NCBI GenBank assembly: GCA_016285245.1
Contig: JAEEQH010000030.1
Span: 1 to 34,011 of the forward strand
Direction of reading: 5' to 3'
Length of the DNA: 34,011 nucleotides
Source: Prevotella sp.
GTDB lineage: Bacteria > Bacteroidota > Bacteroidia > Bacteroidales > Bacteroidaceae
In this document: positions 16,694-25,666 of the stretch, one piece after another
How positions within the stretch are numbered: position 1 is the first letter of the stretch
Layout: each line of letters starts with the position of its first letter
Translations under genes and position numbers: made by a program
The notes under the pieces: model-generated
Seen by the model: only the letters and a program-made list of their open reading frames with translations
Databases searched by the model: none
What the model was told of the DNA's origin: nothing

Positions 16694-16697
16694 AATT

Positions 16698-17255
16698 ATG
16701 GACGAACAACTGAAACAGATTGGTGAGCGGCTGCGCGGACTGCGCGACGTACTGGACATTCCCGTAGACGAGATGGCGGAGACCATCGGCATCAGTGCGG
16801 AGAAGTATGAGAAGATAGAGCAGGGCGAGCTGGACATTACCATCTCGAACCTGATGAAGATAGCCCATAAGTACGGGGTGTCAACGGAGGAACTGATCTT
16901 TGCCGAAGCTCCCCACATGAAGTCATATTACGTGACACGCAAGGGACAGGGAATGTCCATTGAGCGCACAAAGGCATATAAGTACCAGAGTCTCGTCGGC
17001 GGCTTCGTGAACCACAAGGCCGACGTGTTCATCGTGACCGTGGAGCCGAAGCCCGGCGTACGCACCGTCTACAAGAACTCACACAAAGGACAGGAGTTCA
17101 ACATGGTGCTGGAAGGCAGCATGGAACTGTACATCGGCGGCAAAACCATCATCCTGGAGGAGGGCGACAGTATCTATTTCGACTCCACCAAGCCCCATGG
17201 TATGCTGGCCGTTGGCGACAAAGCCGTCAAATTCTTAGCATTCACAGTAGAATAA
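16698..17255 (+). CDS. XRE-type helix-turn-helix regulator with a C-terminal cupin domain
   Basis: 185 residues from the ATG at 16698; a TTG nine bases earlier lies inside the repeat array and is rejected. Residues about 5-62 form an XRE helix-turn-helix (GERLRGLRDVLDIPVDEMAE, then YEKIEQGE). Residues about 110-183 are a cupin beta-barrel, with H-x-GQEFNMVLEGSM and a later PHG that supply typical metal or ligand positions. Such proteins sense a small molecule through the cupin. The acyl-CoA synthetase gene starts 12 bases after it, so that gene and its acid substrate are the likely target and signal (inference). Confidence 0.88.
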   Translation: MDEQLKQIGERLRGLRDVLDIPVDEMAETIGISAEKYEKIEQGELDITISNLMKIAHKYGVSTEELIFAEAPHMKSYYVTRKGQGMSIERTKAYKYQSLVGGFVNHKADVFIVTVEPKPGVRTVYKNSHKGQEFNMVLEGSMELYIGGKTIILEEGDSIYFDSTKPHGMLAVGDKAVKFLAFTVE

Positions 17256-17267
17256 ACTAGACTAACA

Positions 17268-18923
17268 ATGATAGAAAGATTTTTGAAGCAGACACACTTC
17301 ACGTCTGTTGAGGATTACAACAAGAATCTGGAGTTCATCATCCCCGAGAACTTCAACTTCGCCTACGACGTGATGGACGTCTGGGCCGAAGAGAAACCCG
17401 ACGGACTGGCCATCCTATGGACCAACGACCAGGGCGAGGAGATACGCACAACGTTCGCACAGCTCAAGGAGCAGACCGACCAAGCGGCCTCGTACCTTCA
17501 GACGCTGGGCATCGGCAAGAACGACCCGGTGATGCTCATCCTGAAGCGCCACTACGAGTGGTGGGTCATCATGCTGGCACTGTGTAAGATCGGCGCCATC
17601 GTCATCCCAGCAACCCATATGCTGACCAAGCACGACTATGTCTATCGTAACACACGCGCCTCGGTGAAGGCCATCATCTGTGCCGACGACGACTATATCA
17701 TCAGCCAGATCAAGCTGGCCATGCCTGAGAGTCCGACGGTGAAGCAATATATCACACTGCGCGACGAAGAAGGGTTCCACAACTGGAAGACCGAGTGGCA
17801 GCAGGCTCCGAAGTTCGTACGTCCCGCCTTTGTCAACGAGAACGACGACACGATGATCATGTACTTCACCTCGGGTACCAGTGGTGAGCCCAAGATGGTG
17901 GCACACGACTACCTCTACGCCATGGGCCACCTGACGACGGGCGTCTTCTGGCATAACCTCCACGAAGGCTCGCTCCACCTCACCGTGGCCGACACGGGCT
18001 GGGGTAAGGCCGTCTGGGGTAAGTTCTACGGCCAGTGGTTTGCAGGCGCTACCGTGTTCGTCTTCGACCACGAGAAGTTTAATGCCGACACGCTGCTGCG
18101 CCAGATGGAGAAATATCATGTGACAAGCTTCTGCGCACCGCCGACCATCTACCGCTTCATGATCCGCGAGGATCTTTCGAAGTACGACCTAAGCTGCCTT
18201 CAGTACTGCTGCACCGCCGGCGAGGCGCTGAACCCTGCCGTCTATGAAAAGTTCTACGAGAAGACCGGCATCCGCATGATGGAGGGCTTCGGACAGACCG
18301 AAACCACCATGACCCTCGGCACCTTCCCCTGGATGACGCCGAAACCGGGTTCTATGGGTATCCCCAACGCCCAGTACGACATCGACCTGCTGCGCGCCGA
18401 CGGCACCAGCTGCGAGGACGGTGAGAAAGGCGAGATCGTCGTCAGAATCGGCGACAAGAAACCCATCGGCCTGTTCAAGGGCTACTACCGCGACGAGGAG
18501 AAGACACGCGAGGCATGGCACGACGGCATCTACCACACTGGCGACATGGCGTGGCGCGACGAGGACGGCTACTACTGGTTTGAGGGCCGCATCGACGACG
18601 TCATCAAGTCCAGTGGCTACCGCATCGGCCCGTTCGAGGTGGAGAGTGCCCTAATGACCCACCCCGCCGTCGTGGAGTGCGCCATCACCGGCGTCCCCGA
18701 CGACATCCGCGGCATGGTGGTCAAGGCTACCGTCGTCCTCGGCAAGGAGTGGAAGGACAAGGCCGGCGACGACCTCGTCAAGGAACTTCAGCAACACGTA
18801 AAGAAGGAGACCGCTCCTTACAAGTACCCACGTATCGTCGAGTTCGTCGACGAGCTGCCGAAGACCATCTCTGGAAAAATACGCCGCGTGGAAATCCGCG
18901 AGAAAGACTCCCAAAAAGACTAA
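17268..18923 (+). CDS. AMP-forming acyl-CoA synthetase (acetyl/medium-chain type)
   Basis: 551 residues, the length of the acyl-CoA synthetase family. The adenylation P-loop is TSGTSGEPKM (about residue 203), the A5 motif GFGQTE (about 341), the A7 motif YHTGDMAWRDEDGYYWFEGR (about 423), the hinge DDVIKSSGYRIGP (about 444), and the catalytic lysine is in KTISGKIRR (about 537). It activates a carboxylic acid with ATP and CoA. The chain length is not readable from sequence alone, though the layout recalls medium-chain synthetases. It is paired with the XRE/cupin gene and embedded in an amino-acid operon, which is unexpected. Confidence 0.88.
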   Translation: MIERFLKQTHFTSVEDYNKNLEFIIPENFNFAYDVMDVWAEEKPDGLAILWTNDQGEEIRTTFAQLKEQTDQAASYLQTLGIGKNDPVMLILKRHYEWWVIMLALCKIGAIVIPATHMLTKHDYVYRNTRASVKAIICADDDYIISQIKLAMPESPTVKQYITLRDEEGFHNWKTEWQQAPKFVRPAFVNENDDTMIMYFTSGTSGEPKMVAHDYLYAMGHLTTGVFWHNLHEGSLHLTVADTGWGKAVWGKFYGQWFAGATVFVFDHEKFNADTLLRQMEKYHVTSFCAPPTIYRFMIREDLSKYDLSCLQYCCTAGEALNPAVYEKFYEKTGIRMMEGFGQTETTMTLGTFPWMTPKPGSMGIPNAQYDIDLLRADGTSCEDGEKGEIVVRIGDKKPIGLFKGYYRDEEKTREAWHDGIYHTGDMAWRDEDGYYWFEGRIDDVIKSSGYRIGPFEVESALMTHPAVVECAITGVPDDIRGMVVKATVVLGKEWKDKAGDDLVKELQQHVKKETAPYKYPRIVEFVDELPKTISGKIRRVEIREKDSQKD

Positions 18924-18954
18924 TAAGTCCCATTAGCCCTATAAGCCCCATAAG
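18923..18954 (+). repeat. 3 x 9 tandem array starting at the acyl-CoA synthetase stop codon
   Basis: ATAAGTCCC, ATTAGCCCT, ATAAGCCCC and a partial ATAAG. Its first base is the last base of the stop codon, and it fills the gap to proB. Confidence 0.85.
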
Positions 18955-18962
18955 AAAAAACG

Positions 18963-19739
18963 ATGAATAAACGAATCGTCGTAAAGATAGGATCGAACGC
19001 GCTGACACGCACGGACGGACGACTGGACGTGACGCGTATGTCGGCGCTGGTCGACCAGATAGCCTGGCTGCGCCAGCACGGCTGCGAGGTGATACTCGTG
19101 TCGTCGGGAGCCGTGGCCTGCGGGCGCCGCGAGCTTGACAATGTTGACCACGAACTGGACTCTGTGGAGCAGCGACAGCTGTTCTCAGCCCTCGGGCAGG
19201 CCAAGCTCATCGGACTGTACTACGACCTGTTCCGCGAGTACCACATCCACGTCGGACAGGTGTTGACCATGAAGGAGAACTTCCAGCCCGGCGAGCAGTA
19301 CCGCAACCAGCAGGCCTGTATGACCGTCATGCTGGAGAACAACGTATTGCCCATCGTCAACGAGAACGACACCGTCAGCGTCACCGAGCTGATGTTCACT
19401 GATAATGACGAGCTTAGCGGTCTCATCGCACAGATGATGAAGGCCGACACACTCATCCTCCTGTCGAACATCAACGGCATCTATACCGGCAACCCCAGCG
19501 ACCCTCGGTCGCGACTGATTAAGGAGGTTGCCCCCGGCACCGACCTGTCGGACTACATCCAGACCGAGAAGAGCTCGGCCGGAAGGGGCGGTATGCAGTC
19601 GAAATATGCCACGGCAACGAAGATCCAGCAGAGCGGCATCCGCGTCATCATTGCCAACGGCAAGCGCGAGAACGTGCTTATCGACCTCATTGAGCGTCCA
19701 AACGAGACACCCCACACAGAATTTAAGATATGCAACTGA
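18963..19739 (+). CDS. proB: Glutamate 5-kinase, short form without PUA domain
   Basis: 258 residues of the amino-acid-kinase fold: VVKIGSNAL at residues 5-13, [10 protein letters not shown] near residue 44, and NENDTVS near residue 136. The E. coli enzyme is about 110 residues longer because of a C-terminal PUA domain, which is missing here as in many short ProB proteins. It phosphorylates glutamate, the first step to proline, and is normally inhibited by proline. Its end overlaps the proA start by 10 bases, so translation of the two is probably coupled. Confidence 0.94.
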   Translation: MNKRIVVKIGSNALTRTDGRLDVTRMSALVDQIAWLRQHGCEVILVSSGAVACGRRELDNVDHELDSVEQRQLFSALGQAKLIGLYYDLFREYHIHVGQVLTMKENFQPGEQYRNQQACMTVMLENNVLPIVNENDTVSVTELMFTDNDELSGLIAQMMKADTLILLSNINGIYTGNPSDPRSRLIKEVAPGTDLSDYIQTEKSSAGRGGMQSKYATATKIQQSGIRVIIANGKRENVLIDLIERPNETPHTEFKICN

Positions 19740-20971
19740 AAGAGACATTCGAGAGAGTGAAGCGCGCCAGCAAGACACTGGCCCTGCTCACCGACCAGCA
19801 GCGCAACGACATCCTGCTAGCCGTAGCTGACGCTATAATTAATAATAAGGTGAGAATTCTCGAGGCCAACGCCAAGGATCTTGCAAAGATGAGCCGCGAG
19901 AACCCGCTCTACGACCGTCTGCAACTCACCGACAGTCGTCTCGAGGGCATCGCCTCCGATATGCGTAATGTCGCCACCCTACCCTCGCCCCTTGGACATA
20001 TCACCAAGCAGAAGACGCTACCCAACGGTCTGCGCCTCTGTCGTGTGAGCGTGCCCTTCGGCGTCATCGGTATGATCTACGAGGCACGTCCTAACGTGAC
20101 GTTCGACGTCTTCTCGCTCTGTTTCAAGAGCGGTAACGCCTGCGTACTCAAGGGCGGCAAGGATGCCGACGAGAGCAACCGCGAAGAGGTGGCGCTGATT
20201 CACGAAGTGCTGGAGAAATTCGGTGTATCAAAGGACGTTGTGGCTTTGCTGCCGGCTACTCATGAGGCTACTGGCGAGATGCTGAACGCCGTTGGCTATG
20301 TTGACCTCTGCATACCCCGTGGCGGCCGCAAGTTGATCGACTTCGTCCGCGATACCGCCCGCATACCTGTCATCGAGACAGGCGCTGGCGTCGTCAACAC
20401 CTATTTCGACAAGGACGGTGACCTAGAGATGGGCCGAGCCATCATCAACAACGCCAAGACACGCCGTGTCTCTGTCTGCAACGCCCTCGACTGCCTGCTC
20501 ATCCACGAGAGCCGCCTTGCCGACCTGTCTGCCCTCTGTGAAAAGATGGCAGAGAAGAAAGTCATCATCTACGCCGACGAAAAGGCTTACGCTGCCCTTG
20601 ACGGAAAATACCCCCTGCTGGAACACGCTACGGAAGAATCTTTCGGTACAGAGTTCATGGACTACAAGCTGGCCATCAAGACCGTCGCCTCACTGGATGA
20701 AGCCCTGGAGCACATCGACGAGAACGGCAGCGGCCACAGCGAGGCCATCATCACGATGAACGAAGAGACAGCATGCCGCTTCCAGGCTCACGTCGACGCC
20801 GCCTGCGTCTATTGGAATGCTCCGACCTCGTTCACCGACGGTGCACAGTTCGGCCTCGGTGCCGAGATTGGCATCTCTACCCAGAAGCTAGGTCCACGCG
20901 GTCCCATGGCACTTGAGGAAATCACCACCTACAAGTGGCTCATCGAAGGCGAAGGACAAACCCGCCCATAA
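19730..20971 (+). CDS. proA: Glutamate-5-semialdehyde dehydrogenase
   Basis: 413 residues, typical for ProA. The catalytic cysteine is in RVSVCNALD (near residue 248), and [11 protein letters not shown] and [11 protein letters not shown] are conserved NADPH and substrate blocks. It reduces glutamyl phosphate to the semialdehyde, which cyclises to pyrroline-5-carboxylate for ProC. The start codon lies inside the end of proB. A hairpin made of short repeats separates it from argF'. Confidence 0.95.
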   Translation: MQLKETFERVKRASKTLALLTDQQRNDILLAVADAIINNKVRILEANAKDLAKMSRENPLYDRLQLTDSRLEGIASDMRNVATLPSPLGHITKQKTLPNGLRLCRVSVPFGVIGMIYEARPNVTFDVFSLCFKSGNACVLKGGKDADESNREEVALIHEVLEKFGVSKDVVALLPATHEATGEMLNAVGYVDLCIPRGGRKLIDFVRDTARIPVIETGAGVVNTYFDKDGDLEMGRAIINNAKTRRVSVCNALDCLLIHESRLADLSALCEKMAEKKVIIYADEKAYAALDGKYPLLEHATEESFGTEFMDYKLAIKTVASLDEALEHIDENGSGHSEAIITMNEETACRFQAHVDAACVYWNAPTSFTDGAQFGLGAEIGISTQKLGPRGPMALEEITTYKWLIEGEGQTRP

Positions 20972-20981
20972 TATTAATTTA

Positions 20982-21046
20982 GCAAGGACTACAGGACTAA
21001 CACGACTTTTCCTACATAATTAGTCCTTAAGTCCTGTAATCCTTGC
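20982..21046. repeat. Hairpin of 3 x 9 arrays between proA and argF'
   Basis: Left array: CAAGGACTA, CAGGACTAA, CACGACTTT (20983-21009). The right side is its inverse, slightly degenerate. GCAAGGACTACAGGACT (20982-20998) pairs with AGTCCTGTAATCCTTGC (21030-21046) with one mismatch; the loop is 31 bases. There is no T-tract after it, so it is more likely an mRNA processing or stability element than a terminator. Confidence 0.85.
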
Positions 21047-21061
21047 AAAAAAGAAGAATAT

Positions 21062-22051
21062 ATGAAAAGTTTTATTAACGTACAGGATATCGGCCCCATA
21101 GAGAAGGCTCTGGCCGAGGCCATGGAGATTAAGAACGACCGTTACAAGTATCAGCATCTGGGCAAGAACAAGACCCTGATGATGATTTTCTTCAACAACT
21201 CCCTGCGTACACGTCTGTCAACACAGAAAGCTGCCATGAACCTTGGCATGAACGTCATCGTACTCGATGTCAACGCTGGCGCGTGGAAACTAGAGACCGA
21301 GCGCGGCGTCATCATGGACGGCGACAAGAGCGAACACCTCCTTGAGGCCATACCCGTCATGGGCTGCTACTGCGATATCATCGGCGTCCGTTCCTTCGCT
21401 GGACTCACCGACCGCGAATATGACTATGCCGAGACAGTACTCAACCAGTTCATCAAGTACTCAGGCAAGCCCGTCTTCGCCATGGAGACAGCCACCGTAC
21501 ACCCCCTGCAGGCCTTTGCCGACCTCATTACCATCAAGGAATATTGGGGGCAAGGAGCAAGGGGCAAGGAGCAAGAGAATAGAAAACCTAAAGTTGTCCT
21601 CACCTGGGCACCCCACTGCCGTGCCCTGCCTCAGGCCGTACCCAACTCCTTCGCACAGTGGATGCAAGCCGCCGATGTCGATTTCGTCATCACCCACCCC
21701 GAGGGTTACGAGCTCGACCCGCTGTTTGTCGGCGATGCCAATGTAGAGTATGACCAGCGGAAGGCTTTCGAGGGTGCAGACTTCATCTACGCCAAGAACT
21801 GGTCCAACCCTGGCGTCACCAATCTTGCCGACTATGGTAAGATTACCTCGAAGGACATGGCATGGACCGTCGACACCGAGCATATGTCCTGGACAAACAA
21901 CGCCAAGTTCATGCACTGTCTACCAGTGCGTCGCGGACTCATCGTCACCGACGATGTCATCGAGTCGCCCAACAGCATCGTCATACCCGAAGCAGCCAAC
22001 CGCGAGATCTCATGTTCGGTAGTGCTGAAACGAATGCTCGAAGCACTCTAA
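21062..22051 (+). CDS. argF': N-acylornithine carbamoyltransferase (N-succinyl- or N-acetyl-ornithine)
   Basis: 329 residues. The carbamoyl-phosphate motif SLRTR lies at residues 47-51, and HCLPVRRG near residue 284 is also typical. It resembles the Bacteroides fragilis N-succinylornithine transcarbamylase rather than ordinary ArgF, including the loop ALPQAVPNSF that forms the knotted fold of this group. It makes N-acylcitrulline, so a separate deacylase is needed, which is not in the window. In the fragilis enzyme residue 90 is Pro and in the acetyl-specific Xanthomonas enzyme the equivalent is Glu (from memory); here residue 90 is Ser, so specificity is open. Residues about 163-172 are an inserted segment encoded by a 7-base repeat. 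It is the last gene of the operon. Confidence 0.9.
   Translation: MKSFINVQDIGPIEKALAEAMEIKNDRYKYQHLGKNKTLMMIFFNNSLRTRLSTQKAAMNLGMNVIVLDVNAGAWKLETERGVIMDGDKSEHLLEAIPVMGCYCDIIGVRSFAGLTDREYDYAETVLNQFIKYSGKPVFAMETATVHPLQAFADLITIKEYWGQGARGKEQENRKPKVVLTWAPHCRALPQAVPNSFAQWMQAADVDFVITHPEGYELDPLFVGDANVEYDQRKAFEGADFIYAKNWSNPGVTNLADYGKITSKDMAWTVDTEHMSWTNNAKFMHCLPVRRGLIVTDDVIESPNSIVIPEAANREISCSVVLKRMLEAL
21550..21577 (+). repeat. 4 x 7 array inside argF'
   Basis: GCAAGGA, GCAAGGG, GCAAGGA, GCAAGAG. It encodes the segment GQGARGKEQE, which looks extra when compared from memory with the fragilis enzyme, just before the strand leading into the knot loop. Confidence 0.85.
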
Positions 22052-22087
22052 ATTGACAAAAAACCACCATTTACAAAGAAATTATGC

Positions 22088-22120
22088 AAAAACCACCACC
22101 CTTCTGGGTGCGTGGTTTTT
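22088..22120 (+). terminator. Intrinsic terminator of the argD-argF' operon
   Basis: AAAAACCAC (22088-22096) pairs with GTGGTTTTT (22112-22120), and inside it CACCC pairs with GGGTG around a TTCT loop with one bulged C. The 3' foot is the T-tract. It separates the amino-acid operon from the sus genes. Confidence 0.9.
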
Positions 22121-22211
22121 GTTCTTTTACGACCTTTTCTCTCCCTTTCTTCTACTTTTTCCAATAATTCATTTATTTTGTCAAAATAGTATCAAAGAAT
22201 GTCAATAAAGT

Positions 22212-22244
22212 ATTGTGTCGTTTCAAGAATTTGCCCTATCTTTG
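22212..22244 (+). promoter_or_regulatory. Promoter of the susC-like operon
   Basis: ATTG (22212-22215), a 21-base spacer and TATCTTTG (22237-22244) match the Bacteroidota promoter with one change in the upstream element. The leader to 22334 is about 80 bases and contains CTAACTATA twice (22296-22313), a 2 x 9 repeat. Confidence 0.65.
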
Positions 22245-22333
22245 CAACGGGAAATTAACCTATGTCGCAAAACTAGCCTAAGGAAGGAATTATACCTAAC
22301 TATACTAACTATACATAACAACAACGCTAAGAC

Positions 22334-25300
22334 ATGAAAAAAGCTTTCAGAAAGACAGCGCTACTCGTGGGAGCCTGTTCCCTGCTGGGAATTGTCTCGC
22401 CACAGTCAGCCTATGCTGCCAGTCCGACGCCCGACGTCCAGGCTCAGCAGCAAAGTAAGAAGATTACAGGTACCGTGTCGGACGCCATGGGTCCGGTCAT
22501 CGGTGCCAGTGTCGTAGTTAAAGGCACGTCGAACGGTGTCGCCACCGACCTCGACGGCAAGTTCTCTCTCAACGCCCGTCCCGGCCAGACGATTGTCGTC
22601 TCGTTCGTGGGCTACCTCTCGAAGGAGGTGAAGGTAGACAGCAAAAACGTCTACAACATCACCATCGAGGAGGACAAGAAGATGCTCGACGAGGTTGTCG
22701 TCGTCGGTTACGGTACGATGAAGAAGAGCGACCTCTCCGGTGCCTCCACCTCTATCGGCGAAGAGGCTCTGAAGGGAAGTGTCATCACGTCGCTCGACCA
22801 GTCGCTGCAGGGCCATGCCACAGGTGTGACCGCCGTGACAACGTCGGGTGCCCCTGGTTCATCGTCGTCCATCCGTGTCCGCGGTATCGGTTCAATCAAT
22901 GCCAACCAGGAACCGCTCTACGTCATTGATGGTGTCATCGTGCAGAGCGGCGGACAGTCTGGCTCTGACTATGGTCTTGGCGACCGCCTCGGCAATGGTA
23001 AGGTATCAACCATCTCGCCGCTGTCAACGCTGAACCCCAGCGACATCGTGTCGATGGAGATTCTGAAGGACGCCTCCGCCACCGCCATCTATGGTGCCCA
23101 GGGTGCCAACGGCGTGGTGCTCATCACCACCAAGCGCGGTAAGGCTGGCGAAGCCAAGTTCAGCTACGATGGTATGCTGGCCGTTAACCGTCAGGTCAAG
23201 CGTCTCGACATGATGAACCTGCGCGAATACGCAGAATACTATCAGGACTTTGTCGACAATGGCTGGATTGTCAAGAGCCAGGCCAACAAAGTATACGCCG
23301 ACCCGAGTATCCTCGGTAAGGGTACGAACTGGCAGGACGCCGTCTTCCAGACCGCTATCCAGCACCAGCACCAGCTGAGTGCCCAGGGCGGTAACGAGAA
23401 TGTGCAGTACTACGTGTCGGGAAACTTCATGAACCAGGAAGGTACCATCATCGGTTCAGAATTCCGCCGTTACTCGGTACGCGCCAACCTTGACGCCCAG
23501 TTGAAGCCGTGGTTGAAGCTCGGTATGTCGACGACCTTCTCGACAACCAACGACGACCTGAAGAAAGCCGACGGCAACGAGGGTATCATCACCTACTCGT
23601 TGACGACGCTGCCCGACATCCCCATCTACGACGTTTTCGGCAACTACTATGCTGAAGCACGTGAGGGATATACCAACCCCAACCCCATCGCCTTGGCCAA
23701 CATGTACTCCTACACACTGGAGCGCCGCAAGCTGACGGGTAACATCTTTGCTGAGGTCAGCTTCCTGAAGAACCTCGTCTGGCACGCAGAATTAGGCTAC
23801 GACATCTCCGGCTCGAACGCTGAGACCTGGGAACCATCCGTCGACCTGGGTGGCTGGAAGAAACCCGGCAACGCCGACCACTGGCAGAACAACAACAACA
23901 AGTTTTACCAGTTGAAGAACTATCTGACCTACACGGGCAAGATAGACAAGCACAGCTTCACGGCTATGCTCGGCCAGGAGTCGTGGGAATCGAGTTGGAA
24001 ATATCAGGGCATTACGGGTACCAACCTGCCACGTAATGACGTCCAGAATCCTAACCTCGTTGAAAAGACAGCTAAGGACTTCTCTTCTGGCTTTGGCAGT
24101 GCCTCGATGGCGTCGTTCTTCACGCGCGAAACCTATAATTACGACGAGCGTTACTACGCCACCTATACCTACCGTTACGACGGCAGCTCGAACTTCGGTC
24201 CGAAGAACCGCTGGGCAGGTTTCCACTCACTGGCAGCCAGCTGGCGCTTCACCAACGAGCAGTTCATCAAAGCCGCTACAGAGAGCTGGCTGTCGAATGG
24301 TAAAATCCGTATCGGCTGGGGACAGACTGGTAACTCCAACATCGGTGCCTACCGCTGGGGTGTCACCATGACTCCGATGCCATCGGCCCTGGGTCTCTCT
24401 TACAAGCCTGACGGTCTGCCCAACGAAGCCATCAAGTGGGAGACACAGGAGCAGATTGACCTTGGTATCGACCTCGGTTTCCTGAATAACCGCATCAATC
24501 TGACCATCGACTGGTATCGCAAAGAGTCGAAGGATATGCTGATGCTGATGCAACTGCCTTCGTACTTAGGCACTCAGGGCAACCCATCATCAGCCCTCAC
24601 CGCTCCCGCCGGCAACTACGGAACCATGCGTAACACTGGCCTGGAGATTGAACTGAAGGCAACACCGATTCTCTCGAAAGGTTTCAGTTGGGATACAGAC
24701 ATTCAGTTCTCGTTCAACAAGAACAAGCTCATAGCCCTGCAAGGCACAACCTCAGCCTCCATCATCGGCTACGGTCAGTGGGACGACGTCGTCGCCGTAT
24801 CTTCTGTCGGCCGCCCGATGTACGACTTCTTCGGCTACCAGGTAGAGGGTGTTTACAAGGACTTTGACGACATTCTGAATTCACCCGTCAACACACTCTA
24901 CAGTGCTTCCTGCACCCAGGACGCCGACGGTAACTGGCACCACGTGACCGACCCGTCGCAGTACAACAAGACCAACACCGTATGGCCGGGCGACCTGAAG
25001 TTCAAGGACGTGAATGAGGATGGTAAGATTGACGAGAACGATAAGACACAAATCGGTACTCCGCTGCCCAAGTTCACCTTCGGCTGGACTAACACGTTCA
25101 ACTACAAGAACTTCGACTTGAGCATCTTCATCAACGGTTCCGTGGGCAACAAGGTTATGAACTACACCTCTATCCCCCTGACAGCCATGTCAAGCACCTG
25201 GGGCAACCAGATTCAGGAGAAGATAGCCGACCGTGCTCACTTGGCTCCTATCGATCCTGCCAAGGTCTATGCTGACGGCGGTATGTGGTACAACGACGTT

Positions 25301-25648
25301 GCTAACGTCTACGTCACCAACGCCGACACGAAGACTCCTCGTGCAGCCATCGGCAACAGTTACAACCAGATCATTTCCGACCGTTATATCGAGGACGGCT
25401 CATACGTCCGTCTGAAGAATATCGCACTGGGCTACACCTTCCCGAAGAGCATCACCAAGAAGCTCTACTTGGAGAACCTGCGCGTTTACTGCAACCTGCA
25501 GAACGTGCTGACCATCACCGGCTACGACGGCTACGACCCCGAAATCGGTGCATCGACGACCGACCAGCATGGTTATGTCTTCGGTCTTGACAACGGCCGC
25601 TACCCGTCGCCGTTCACCTGCACCTTCGGTATTAACTTATCATTCTAA
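22334..25648 (+). CDS. SusC-like TonB-dependent outer-membrane transporter
   Basis: 1104 residues. A signal peptide (about 1-29) is followed by a carboxypeptidase-D-like regulatory domain (about 43-115, ITGTVSDAMGPVIGASVVVKG). Then come the TonB box region (EVVVVGYGT near 120), the plug domain (about 125-240, with VRGIGSINANQEPLYVIDG) and the barrel to the C-terminal aromatic residue (NLSF). It imports oligosaccharides across the outer membrane in a complex with the SusD-like lipoprotein encoded next. No regulator or SusC-specific sensor lies beside it. With the GH5 gene downstream, a beta-glucan-type oligosaccharide is the probable cargo. Confidence 0.95.
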   Translation: MKKAFRKTALLVGACSLLGIVSPQSAYAASPTPDVQAQQQSKKITGTVSDAMGPVIGASVVVKGTSNGVATDLDGKFSLNARPGQTIVVSFVGYLSKEVKVDSKNVYNITIEEDKKMLDEVVVVGYGTMKKSDLSGASTSIGEEALKGSVITSLDQSLQGHATGVTAVTTSGAPGSSSSIRVRGIGSINANQEPLYVIDGVIVQSGGQSGSDYGLGDRLGNGKVSTISPLSTLNPSDIVSMEILKDASATAIYGAQGANGVVLITTKRGKAGEAKFSYDGMLAVNRQVKRLDMMNLREYAEYYQDFVDNGWIVKSQANKVYADPSILGKGTNWQDAVFQTAIQHQHQLSAQGGNENVQYYVSGNFMNQEGTIIGSEFRRYSVRANLDAQLKPWLKLGMSTTFSTTNDDLKKADGNEGIITYSLTTLPDIPIYDVFGNYYAEAREGYTNPNPIALANMYSYTLERRKLTGNIFAEVSFLKNLVWHAELGYDISGSNAETWEPSVDLGGWKKPGNADHWQNNNNKFYQLKNYLTYTGKIDKHSFTAMLGQESWESSWKYQGITGTNLPRNDVQNPNLVEKTAKDFSSGFGSASMASFFTRETYNYDERYYATYTYRYDGSSNFGPKNRWAGFHSLAASWRFTNEQFIKAATESWLSNGKIRIGWGQTGNSNIGAYRWGVTMTPMPSALGLSYKPDGLPNEAIKWETQEQIDLGIDLGFLNNRINLTIDWYRKESKDMLMLMQLPSYLGTQGNPSSALTAPAGNYGTMRNTGLEIELKATPILSKGFSWDTDIQFSFNKNKLIALQGTTSASIIGYGQWDDVVAVSSVGRPMYDFFGYQVEGVYKDFDDILNSPVNTLYSASCTQDADGNWHHVTDPSQYNKTNTVWPGDLKFKDVNEDGKIDENDKTQIGTPLPKFTFGWTNTFNYKNFDLSIFINGSVGNKVMNYTSIPLTAMSSTWGNQIQEKIADRAHLAPIDPAKVYADGGMWYNDVANVYVTNADTKTPRAAIGNSYNQIISDRYIEDGSYVRLKNIALGYTFPKSITKKLYLENLRVYCNLQNVLTITGYDGYDPEIGASTTDQHGYVFGLDNGRYPSPFTCTFGINLSF

Positions 25649-25652
25649 ACAT

Positions 25653-25658
25653 AGGAGG
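25653..25658 (+). promoter_or_regulatory. Strong Shine-Dalgarno sequence of the susD-like gene
   Basis: AGGAGG, eight bases before the ATG at 25667. Most starts in this window lack such a site, so strong re-initiation of SusD synthesis is likely. Confidence 0.7.
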
Positions 25659-25666
25659 CTATCATT

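Noticed and set aside
16689..16697. TTG start for the XRE/cupin gene
   Set aside because: It lies in the 7-base array; the ATG at 16698 is a better start.
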